Origin: CAZEQJ01 sp964514385
GTDB taxonomy: Bacteria; Bacteroidota; Bacteroidia; Cytophagales; Cyclobacteriaceae
DNA length: 48,617 nt
Direction of reading: 5' to 3'
Assembly: GCA_964514385.1 (NCBI GenBank)
Contig: CAZEQJ010000025.1
Coordinates: 1 to 48,617, forward strand
The position numbers were made by a program, and so were the translations under genes. Below the pieces are notes generated by a model. The model had not been told where the DNA came from. It did no database searches and saw nothing but the letters and a program-made list of their open reading frames with translations. Shown here piece by piece: positions 41,863 to 48,617 of the stretch (position 1 is the first letter of the stretch; every line of letters starts with the position of its first letter).

Positions 41863-42816
41863 TCAGATCAATGACTTTAGTTTTTCAAGGTCAATGTTTC
41901 CGCCAGTCAATATGGTTCCTACTTTTTTACCCCGGATATAGTCCCGGTTTTTAAACATACAGGCCAGTGGTACAGCACAGGAAGGTTCGATAATTATCTT
42001 CATCCGCTCATAGGTCCAGCGTAAGGCTTCGATGATTTCCTCATCGGTAACTGTCCAAACATCCGAAATATTTTCCTTGATGATAGGATAGGTAAGCTTA
42101 CCCATACTGGTAAGCAAGCCATCGGCAATGGTATCCGGATTTTCCATGGGAATGAACTTTCCTGACTTGAAGCTTCGGTAGGCATCATCAGCGCCCGCCG
42201 GTTCGACGGCTATGATCTTTGTTTTTTTTCCAAGACCCTTTGCTGTGGCAATGCTTCCTGACATCAAACCACCTCCTCCTACAGGCACAATCAGAATGTC
42301 AAGATCATCAACTTCATCAAATAGCTCAAGTGCCGCCGTTGCCTGACCAGTGATCACCTGTTGATTGTCATACGGATGAATAAAGGTGGCTCCTGTTTTT
42401 GCTACCACCTCATCCAGGGTTGTTTCTCTGGCCTTTAGGTTGGGTTCACAGAATGTAATGTTGCCACCATAATTTTTTACGGCCTCTACTTTGACTTTTG
42501 GGGCGCTTTCGGGCATTACGATATATGCTTTGGTGCCAGCAAGCAATGCGGCGCGGGAAAGTGCCTGTGCATGATTTCCGGACGAGTGGGTGGCCACACC
42601 GTTTTTTAATTGCTCCGGCGTAAGTGAAGAAACCGCATGAGCAGCTCCGCGCATTTTGAACGCTCCGATTTTCTGGAAATTTTCACATTTGAAAAATACT
42701 TCCGCTCCCAGCCTTTCATTAGTCGATTGGCTGGTCATGACAGGAGTTACATGAATCATGGGCAAAATGCGTTCATGTGCCAGACGTATCTGGTCTATGT
42801 CGGGCATCCATGTCAT
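41863..42816 (-). CDS. PLP-dependent serine/threonine dehydratase or racemase
   Basis: The 317-residue fold-type II PLP enzyme has the Schiff-base Lys54 in FQKIGAFKMRGA, the substrate loop SSGNHAQAL and the phosphate-binding VPVGGGGLMSG. It lacks the C-terminal regulatory ACT domain of biosynthetic IlvA. The QKIGAFK context is shared by serine racemase, catabolic threonine dehydratase and threo-3-hydroxyaspartate ammonia-lyase; the sequence does not separate these. All remove ammonia from hydroxy-amino acids to give a keto acid. It starts 1 nt after the preceding minus-strand gene ends, so they are probably cotranscribed. Confidence 0.88.
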   Translation of the reverse strand: MTWMPDIDQIRLAHERILPMIHVTPVMTSQSTNERLGAEVFFKCENFQKIGAFKMRGAAHAVSSLTPEQLKNGVATHSSGNHAQALSRAALLAGTKAYIVMPESAPKVKVEAVKNYGGNITFCEPNLKARETTLDEVVAKTGATFIHPYDNQQVITGQATAALELFDEVDDLDILIVPVGGGGLMSGSIATAKGLGKKTKIIAVEPAGADDAYRSFKSGKFIPMENPDTIADGLLTSMGKLTYPIIKENISDVWTVTDEEIIEALRWTYERMKIIIEPSCAVPLACMFKNRDYIRGKKVGTILTGGNIDLEKLKSLI

Positions 42817-42817
42817 A

Positions 42818-44404
42818 TCAGAAAATTGTCATCGTTACAGTAGCACGGTCACCCTCTGAAGCCTCCCGGTTTCTCGTAGCAACTACTGTAATGCTAAATC
42901 GGGATAACGGTACATTTTTACTGAGGAAGTAGTTACGTAAGGTTGCAGCTCGTGCATAACTGAAATCATTATGGTAGATTTTTTTGACCTGAACCAGGGT
43001 ATCCGTATTTGCAGGTGGAAGGCTATATCGTATAGTATCGATATCCAGGGAATCAGGCCATACATATGTGCGTTTTGTAATGGTGGTTGTGGTATCTATA
43101 CGGTCAAACGGTAGCGTGACGGTAGGTTTTTCGCTTTCCCTGATGTGGCCCTGGTCTATCTGAAGCTCAAGCGAATATGACGGGTTTAGCTTTAAAAGTG
43201 AAATCATACGTTCCAGTTCTCTTTCCGAGCCCTGGGCGATTTCAGCAGAGTTGGGTACAAACTCGATCTGTGTCGCGTAGGTTTTACCTTTTTCAAGTAC
43301 AGGAAGCTGTAGTTCAAGCTGCTGCTTCACGGGGCGGTCCAGATGTAGCAGGTTGAAGGTATTGGAGATAAAACCGGCTGTCGCAGCATTGGAGACGACA
43401 GAAAAATCAATCAGATTGGATTCTGGCAGAAATAAGAGTAACTCCTGCGGTCCTTCTACAATATTACGATATATCGACTGGTCACTCACTACATCGTATG
43501 CTTCGATGAGTAGTTTACCTTCTGCACCTGGTACAGAGGTTTCAAGAAAGAGTATTTTTCTTGGCTGGAAACTATCCGGAACCAGTACTTCAAAAAGGTC
43601 GGTGCTGAGATCTCCCTTTTTATGTCTTACCACAAGGTTTCCGAGTGCTGTATTGGCTACATTAAAGTCATCCGCCTCTGTATTGATAAAGTCCAGTGCT
43701 ACCGGACGAGTCCAGCCATTATTGTCTTTCCGGGTCATGTAAAGATCAAAATCTCCATTCGGGTTGGCTGAAAAATACAGGGTTTCATTGTCGATCAATA
43801 TGGTGGGAAATAATTTGTCACAGGGTGGCATATCGAGGTCAACCTTTATAGGCTCAGACCATATGGGGCCTTTATTTACACAGTAATAGATCTCACATCC
43901 GGATGCATTTTCCTCATCCATTTTGTCACATCTGGAAAAGAAAAGGGCACCACCATCCGGTGTGAAGGATGGCATGCCTTCATGTTTATTTGAATTGAGC
44001 GGCTTTCCGGGGTTTACAGGCACTGACCAGTACCTGTAGCCTGATCCGATTTTATCAATGATGTAAATATCATAACCTCCCAAAGAGGGTGATGATTTTA
44101 AACTTACTGCCAGCTGAGAGGCATCTGCATTCAGCGCGTACGAGCCATAATGCAGGGAGGAGAGGGATTTTACCGGAAAATCTTCTGTAGGAGAATGCCA
44201 GCGGTTATCTTCCATCCAGGAATACCGAAGTATAGGTTTGCCGGTATACGTGTCATTGGACATAAAAAGCACCACGTTACCATCCAGGCTCATTTCGGGG
44301 AAAAATTCACCATATGTCCGTGAATTGATGGTACGGCTGAAAAGCCGCTCCTGGCCATGGGATAAAAATGTAGCAAGTATAAGAAAGACATAAAGCTGAC
44401 GCAT
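42818..44404 (-). CDS. Exported PD40-repeat and OmpA-like domain protein
   Basis: The 528-residue protein has a signal peptide (MRQLYVFLILATFLSHGQ), an N-terminal beta-propeller of PD40-like blades (FFPEMSLDGNVVLFMSND, PSFTPDGGALFFSR, LYFSANPNGDFDLY), a beta-sandwich-like middle, and a degenerate OmpA-like C-terminus (FVPNSAEIAQGSERELERMISLL, later RAATLRNYFLSKNVPLSRF) that normally grips peptidoglycan. Within this last domain a Thr/Asp-rich insert replaces the usual GHTD segment, so peptidoglycan binding is uncertain. Proteins with this combination sit at the outer membrane. ATG 44404 is chosen; the frame extends 9 codons further up. The dehydratase gene follows after 1 nt. Confidence 0.78.
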   Translation of the reverse strand: MRQLYVFLILATFLSHGQERLFSRTINSRTYGEFFPEMSLDGNVVLFMSNDTYTGKPILRYSWMEDNRWHSPTEDFPVKSLSSLHYGSYALNADASQLAVSLKSSPSLGGYDIYIIDKIGSGYRYWSVPVNPGKPLNSNKHEGMPSFTPDGGALFFSRCDKMDEENASGCEIYYCVNKGPIWSEPIKVDLDMPPCDKLFPTILIDNETLYFSANPNGDFDLYMTRKDNNGWTRPVALDFINTEADDFNVANTALGNLVVRHKKGDLSTDLFEVLVPDSFQPRKILFLETSVPGAEGKLLIEAYDVVSDQSIYRNIVEGPQELLLFLPESNLIDFSVVSNAATAGFISNTFNLLHLDRPVKQQLELQLPVLEKGKTYATQIEFVPNSAEIAQGSERELERMISLLKLNPSYSLELQIDQGHIRESEKPTVTLPFDRIDTTTTITKRTYVWPDSLDIDTIRYSLPPANTDTLVQVKKIYHNDFSYARAATLRNYFLSKNVPLSRFSITVVATRNREASEGDRATVTMTIF

Positions 44405-44485
44405 AGCTGCAAAGAAAACCAGTTTTATCATTATAATCGGATAAGATAAATAATTTTTATCTTTAACGGTTAGAATTCAAAGATT

Positions 44486-46927
44486 ATGATGTTGCGACAT
44501 ATTAACCTGACCCTGCTGTTACTCTTTTCTCTAAGCTTTTTCAAATCTTTTGCACAACCTACCCAGACCATCCGCGGTACGGTGGTTGACATGGACACTA
44601 AATTTCCCCTCATTGGTGCGGCAGTACAACTTATTAATACTGAAGAAATAACAGGAGCTATTACTGATGTAAATGGTGAGTTCAGATTAGAAAAAGTGCC
44701 TGTAGGGCGTGTAGATCTGCGCATATCGTATATCGGTTATCAGGAAAAGATCATCAATGATGTGATCGTGGGTTCTGGTAAGGAAGTGATCCTTGAGATT
44801 GAGCTGGAAGAGTCTGCGACACAGCTCGAAGAAATTGAAATCAGCGCTACACGGAATGGTGAAGCATCCAACGAAATGGCAATGGTGAGTGCACGTCAGT
44901 TTTCAGTTGAGGAGACCGACCGTTACGCTGGTAGCCGAGGTGACCCATCTCGTATGGCCTCGAATTTTGCCGGGGTACAGGGTGCTGATGATACGCGAAA
45001 CGATATCGTGATACGAGGCAACTCACCAAGTGGCGTATTATGGCGACTTGAAAATATTAACATCCCAAACCCCAACCACTTTAACATCGCCGGTACTTCA
45101 GGTGGTCCGGTAAATATTATCAATAATAAATACCTGGCTAATTCTGATTTTTTTACCGGCGCCTTCCCGGCTGAATTCGGTAATGCATTATCCGGAGTAT
45201 TTGACCTCAAAATTCGTCCGGGTAACGACGAAAATTATGAGTTTATCGGACAGCTTGGTTTTCTGGGAGCGGAATTCTTTTCGGAAGGTCCCATTTCTAA
45301 AGAAAATAAATCCTCCTATCTGGTAGGGTATAGGTATTCCACATTATCGTTATTCAGTTCTTTAGGTATAGACATTGGTACTACAGCTGTACCAGAATAT
45401 CAGGATGCGGCGTTTAATTTTAATTTTCCTACGCGTAACGGTGGTAAATTAAACTTCTTTGGTATTGGTGGTACATCTACAGTGGACATTGTGCTTAGTA
45501 ATCAGGAGGTGTTTGAACGAAACTTATTTGGCGAAAACAATAAAGATCAGTATTTCACTTCACGAATGGGTGTCGCCGGGGTTCATTACGTGCAACCACT
45601 TAGTAAAAAAGCAATGATCGACGTGTCTGCTGCCTACTCCATTTCCAATGTAGATGTAAACCATGACGTTATCAACAGGCAGGTAGTAAATGACCCCGAT
45701 AATCCTGATATACTTCGTTTTGAATATGGGACTCCACGTGTAGCGCCATTACTGGATTATACCTTTACCGAACCACGTGTGTCTGGTGTTATAAATTATT
45801 TCTATAAAAAAGACTCCCGCAATACCTTTACAGCTGGTATTAATACCGATTTACTGATGTTTAACTATATCGACTCTGTCCGGATTATTGATTCCAGCAG
45901 TGCTCAGTTCGATACCTGGAACATTCGGTGGAATACAAGGTCATCCGCATTGTTAATTCAGCCTTATGTGCAGTGGAAGCATAAGTTCAACGACAACCTG
46001 GAGTTGAGTATCGGTATACACAGCCAGTACTTCAGTTTATCGAACAGCTTTGCTCCGGTGGAGCCGCGTGCCGGATTAAAATGGGCCCTGCCAAACGGAC
46101 AGGCCATTACACTGGGTACTGGTATGCATAGTCAGATTCAGTCGCCGTACCTGTATTTCTACAGTGACTCGATTAATGCTGCCGGCGAACTGGAATTATA
46201 TAATAAAGATCTGGGCTTTACGCGAAGTATTCATTTTGTGGCCGGCTATTCAAATGTATTATCCAATAACCTGATATTACGAAGTGAAGTGTATTACCAG
46301 TCGCTGTATGATGTCCCCGTCACCATTACTCCTTCATCCTATTCTCTGATCAACACTGGTGTTGGATTCAGTCGGTTTTTTCCTGAAGAGCTTGAAAATA
46401 CAGGTACAGGATACAATTATGGCATTGAGCTCGGTCTGGAGCAGTTTTTCAGCAATGGCTTTTTCTTTATGGTAAATGGATCGCTGTTTGAAAGCCGGTA
46501 TGTCGGTAGTGATGGTATTGAGCGTGATACTGATTTTAACGGAAATTACATATACAATGCATTAGCCACTAAAGAATTTACATTTGGTCCTACGAATGGT
46601 TTATCCGTAGGTATTAAGGCAACCGGAGCCGGTGGCAGGAGATACGGACCTGCAGACCTTGAGGCGTCGCGCAGGCAGCAGGAGCTTGTCATAGTTGATG
46701 ATTTGCGAAATACGTTACAGTTTCCGGACTATTTCCGGTTTGATACGCGTATTGCATTTTTTGCGAATGCATTGAATGCACGGCACGAAATTGCACTCGA
46801 CCTGGTAAATGTCTTTGGTATTGAAAATGTACTATCCCTTACCTTCGTAGATGATCCGGATAACCCCATTATCCAGGAAAACCAACTGGGCTTTTTCCCT
46901 ATTTTTTATTATCGTTTTGACTTCTAG
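44486..46927 (+). CDS. TonB-dependent receptor with carboxypeptidase-regulatory-like N-terminal domain
   Basis: The 813-residue outer-membrane receptor has a signal peptide ending in FKSFAQ, a CarboxypepD_reg-like domain (about 25-110; IRGTVVDMDTKFPLIGA, ITDVNGEFRLEKVPVG), a plug (DIVIRGNSPSGVLWRLENI, quoted in part, and AFPAEFGNALSGVFDL) and a barrel ending in FYYRFDF. The extra N-terminal domain is common in Bacteroidota receptors. No SusD-like lipoprotein follows, so it is not a polysaccharide SusCD pair. The ligand cannot be inferred. It diverges from the PD40/OmpA-like gene with about 80 nt between starts. Confidence 0.93.
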   Translation: MMLRHINLTLLLLFSLSFFKSFAQPTQTIRGTVVDMDTKFPLIGAAVQLINTEEITGAITDVNGEFRLEKVPVGRVDLRISYIGYQEKIINDVIVGSGKEVILEIELEESATQLEEIEISATRNGEASNEMAMVSARQFSVEETDRYAGSRGDPSRMASNFAGVQGADDTRNDIVIRGNSPSGVLWRLENINIPNPNHFNIAGTSGGPVNIINNKYLANSDFFTGAFPAEFGNALSGVFDLKIRPGNDENYEFIGQLGFLGAEFFSEGPISKENKSSYLVGYRYSTLSLFSSLGIDIGTTAVPEYQDAAFNFNFPTRNGGKLNFFGIGGTSTVDIVLSNQEVFERNLFGENNKDQYFTSRMGVAGVHYVQPLSKKAMIDVSAAYSISNVDVNHDVINRQVVNDPDNPDILRFEYGTPRVAPLLDYTFTEPRVSGVINYFYKKDSRNTFTAGINTDLLMFNYIDSVRIIDSSSAQFDTWNIRWNTRSSALLIQPYVQWKHKFNDNLELSIGIHSQYFSLSNSFAPVEPRAGLKWALPNGQAITLGTGMHSQIQSPYLYFYSDSINAAGELELYNKDLGFTRSIHFVAGYSNVLSNNLILRSEVYYQSLYDVPVTITPSSYSLINTGVGFSRFFPEELENTGTGYNYGIELGLEQFFSNGFFFMVNGSLFESRYVGSDGIERDTDFNGNYIYNALATKEFTFGPTNGLSVGIKATGAGGRRYGPADLEASRRQQELVIVDDLRNTLQFPDYFRFDTRIAFFANALNARHEIALDLVNVFGIENVLSLTFVDDPDNPIIQENQLGFFPIFYYRFDF

Positions 46928-47015
46928 CTGATTAGAGAAATTTTTTAACAAGTGTAACCTTTGCCGTAGGTTTTTAGTATCTGCGAATACATATGATTGA
47001 ATAAATTTTACAACT

Positions 47016-47915
47016 ATGGCGGTCGATTTTAGTCTTAAGGTCCCCGTTGTGGAAGGTATAACGAAGAAAGAATTTTTTAACAAATTCAATCTCCCGGCAA
47101 AGCCAGTTATTATTAAAAATTTTTTTGGTGATGCACCTGCCTACAGCAAGTGGACCATGGAGTATTTTAAAAAAGAACTGGGGCACATCGAAGTGGGTCT
47201 CTTTGACAAAGGAGCGAACAAGCTTGATCAGTCTTTCAAGCACCCGGATGTGTTTATGAAGTTCAGTGATTATCTGGATCTGATCCAGCGTGAGCCGACA
47301 GATCTGAGGATATTTCTCTTTAATATTTTCAAACATAAGCCGGAGCTAAAAAAGGACTTTGATTTTCCGGATATCACAGATGGGTTTCTGAAACGTTTTC
47401 CGTTTCTGTTTTTCGGTGCGAAAAATTCTGTTGTGAGAATTCACCAGGACATGGATATGAGCAATGTTTTCCTGACACAGTTTCACGGAAGGAAACGTGT
47501 GGTGCTTTTCTCACCTGAATATTCTGATCTTCTGTATCGATATCCGTTCAATGTTCACTCTGCTGTGGATGTGGATCATCCGGATTACACAAAATATCCC
47601 GGTTTGGAGTATGTAAAAGGATATAGTTGTGTAATCGAAGACGGTGATACGTTATTTATTCCGTCTGGTTACTGGCATCATATTGAATATCTGGAAGGTG
47701 GATTTGCCATGAGTGTACGTGCCTTGCCTCCTTCACTTAAGCAAAAAGCTATTGGTGCACGGAATGTTCTTCTTCATACACACCTTGATGATATGATGAG
47801 AAAAATACTTGACGATAAATGGTTTGAATTTAAAAATCAATTAGCTCATAAGCGGGCCGAAGACGCCATCGAACGGATACGGCGTTCTAATCACAATATA
47901 CAGGCAACAGCATAA
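47016..47915 (+). CDS. JmjC-type cupin_8 protein, putative Fe(II)/2-oxoglutarate oxygenase
   Basis: The 299-residue protein has a JmjC-like cupin core. Iron ligands fit His143 and Asp145 (RIHQDMDMSN) with a distal His221 or His222 (IPSGYWHHIEYL); Lys160 in FHGRKRVVLF matches the 2-oxoglutarate-binding position. The N-terminal KPVIIKNFFGDAPAYSKW is typical of the family, whose members hydroxylate protein or small-molecule substrates. The substrate is unknown. A C-terminal helical, charged tail (KRAEDAIERIRRS) may mediate dimerisation. It ends in a terminator shared with the convergent acyl-CoA dehydrogenase. Confidence 0.85.
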   Translation: MAVDFSLKVPVVEGITKKEFFNKFNLPAKPVIIKNFFGDAPAYSKWTMEYFKKELGHIEVGLFDKGANKLDQSFKHPDVFMKFSDYLDLIQREPTDLRIFLFNIFKHKPELKKDFDFPDITDGFLKRFPFLFFGAKNSVVRIHQDMDMSNVFLTQFHGRKRVVLFSPEYSDLLYRYPFNVHSAVDVDHPDYTKYPGLEYVKGYSCVIEDGDTLFIPSGYWHHIEYLEGGFAMSVRALPPSLKQKAIGARNVLLHTHLDDMMRKILDDKWFEFKNQLAHKRAEDAIERIRRSNHNIQATA

Positions 47916-47942
47916 AAAAAGGCCGGAAAATTCCGGCCTTTT
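47916..47942. terminator. Bidirectional terminator between cupin and acyl-CoA dehydrogenase genes
   Basis: AAAGGCCGGAA pairs with TTCCGGCCTTT (11 bp, AA loop), flanked by A-run and T-run on both sides. It serves the plus-strand cupin gene (stop 47915) and the minus-strand gene (stop 47950). Confidence 0.85.
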
Positions 47943-47949
47943 AATTTGT

Positions 47950-48617
47950 TTAGAAGCAGTATTTATTTTCTCCTATCATCGCCTCTGCCACTTTCCTTCT
48001 TTCCATTTTCAGGTTCAGTGGCTCCAACTTGGTAAAGCGCTTGAGGCCAAGCAACATCATCCGCATTTCATCTCCATCAGCAAAACTCCATATCGCTTCC
48101 TTACCATTTTTGGCAAGGGTATCCATGGCGCGGTAAAGGTAGATGCGCATCATGCTTACTCTCGGATCATCTTCATTGATGATGCCTTTATCGATCATTT
48201 TATGAACCCGCAGCAATGTTGACTCTGCGGCATATCCTTCGATAAGCATATCAGCGAGATTCATCAGTAATTCCTGCTCATCCTTAAGTTTTTGCATAAA
48301 TTTTTGAACAGCAGCACCGGCAATCATAAGCCCCGCCTTTTTCATGTTGCGAATGAGCTTATACTCATATTCAAAGCGTTCGCCAGAATCATTCTGACTG
48401 AAGTCGGGAATCTCCGTTAATTCCTTTTGGACTGCCATGGCAGGGCCGAGCAGGTCAATTTCGCCTTTCATGGCCCTTCTGAGAATCATATCGATCGTAA
48501 GCATCCGGTTAATCTCATTGGTACCTTCAAAAATCCTGTTGATTCTTGAGTCTCTGTAAGCCCGATCCATTGGTGCTTCGGCCGCGCGGCGGGTGTTGGG
48601 CTGGGGCTCAGTACCGG
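47950..48617 (-). CDS. Acyl-CoA dehydrogenase, C-terminal part (runs off window)
   Basis: This is the C-terminal part of a long-chain-type acyl-CoA dehydrogenase of about 590 residues (inferred), which introduces a double bond into acyl-CoA with FAD in beta-oxidation. The motif YRDSRINRIFEGTNEINRML holds the region before the catalytic base, and the extra C-terminal helical domain follows, ending in MIGENKYCF. An internal ATG at 48570 is not the start: the frame is open to the window edge. Upstream of EAPMDRAYRD, however, the last 35 nt (48583-48617) encode GTEPQPNTRR-type sequence in place of the expected Gly-rich GGMGF segment and are unusually GC-rich, so they may be chimeric. Confidence 0.85.
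   Translation of the reverse strand, partial: GTEPQPNTRRAAEAPMDRAYRDSRINRIFEGTNEINRMLTIDMILRRAMKGEIDLLGPAMAVQKELTEIPDFSQNDSGERFEYEYKLIRNMKKAGLMIAGAAVQKFMQKLKDEQELLMNLADMLIEGYAAESTLLRVHKMIDKGIINEDDPRVSMMRIYLYRAMDTLAKNGKEAIWSFADGDEMRMMLLGLKRFTKLEPLNLKMERRKVAEAMIGENKYCF

Noticed and set aside
1..48617. tRNA, rRNA, transposon or phage genes
   Set aside because: Gaps were read on both strands; no cloverleaf-like sequence, rRNA stretch, transposase or integrase motif was seen.

Overview
The window reads as a chromosomal segment of a Bacteroidota bacterium, most likely of the order Cytophagales. This is inferred from gene content: a Rho factor with a Bacteroidota-type charged insert, outer-membrane TonB-dependent receptors, secreted proteins with C-terminal type IX secretion (T9SS) sorting domains, a eukaryote-type (GT3) glycogen synthase, an epimerase-type threonine dehydrogenase, and many short lipoproteins with a Cys lipobox. 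No rRNA, tRNA, CRISPR array, transposase or phage gene was found. Most of the window is ordinary, densely packed core genome; the unusual material is at the left end, at 17.5-21.9 kb and at 37.0-38.3 kb. Region by region: 1-2 kb holds two broken genes side by side, a secreted carbonic anhydrase split by a 5-bp tandem duplication and an outer-membrane-type protein interrupted by one in-frame TGA. 1.6-4.7 kb has an S9 dipeptidyl peptidase flanked by two DUF1801 proteins. 4.8-10.2 kb has rho, serS, a GNAT acetyltransferase and glycogen synthase. 10.2-12.7 kb has small proteins (PspC, TerB-like, SprT-like, an acidic lipoprotein and two unknowns). 12.8-15.0 kb is the era-der GTPase pair. 15.1-17.5 kb has kbl and tdh, which together convert threonine to glycine plus acetyl-CoA, divergently arranged around a small conserved gene. 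17.6-21.9 kb has three paralogous T9SS cargo proteins on the minus strand. The first two carry inverted flanking motifs, a shared leader dyad and, after the second, three tandem terminator-like hairpins. 22.1-28.8 kb has lipoproteins, acylphosphatase, a degenerate receiver-domain protein, a two-lobed retropepsin-like protease with PDZ domain, an SRPBCC protein, a large M14 carboxypeptidase and a DinB-family protein. 28.9-34.9 kb is gltBD (glutamate synthase). 34.9-38.3 kb has a TonB-dependent receptor diverging from a compact three-gene ParA operon. 38.3-41.8 kb has polA, a 36-residue membrane peptide and a HupE/UreJ-like membrane protein. 41.9-48.6 kb has a serine/threonine dehydratase-type PLP enzyme, a PD40/OmpA-like envelope protein, another TonB-dependent receptor, a JmjC-type cupin and the 3' part of an acyl-CoA dehydrogenase that runs off the window. 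Working units that can be read from spacing are gltB-gltD (stop and start overlap by 1 nt), era-der (4-nt gap), the SRPBCC-retropepsin pair (4-nt ATGA overlap), the ParA trio (1-nt overlap, then 6-nt gap), and kbl with its 85-residue upstream neighbour (no gap). The best candidates for something undescribed are the ParA trio, which looks like a minimal ParA-type positioning or partition module outside a parAB locus, and the cis-element set around the T9SS cargo genes. All function statements rest on motif recognition by eye; no database search was run.
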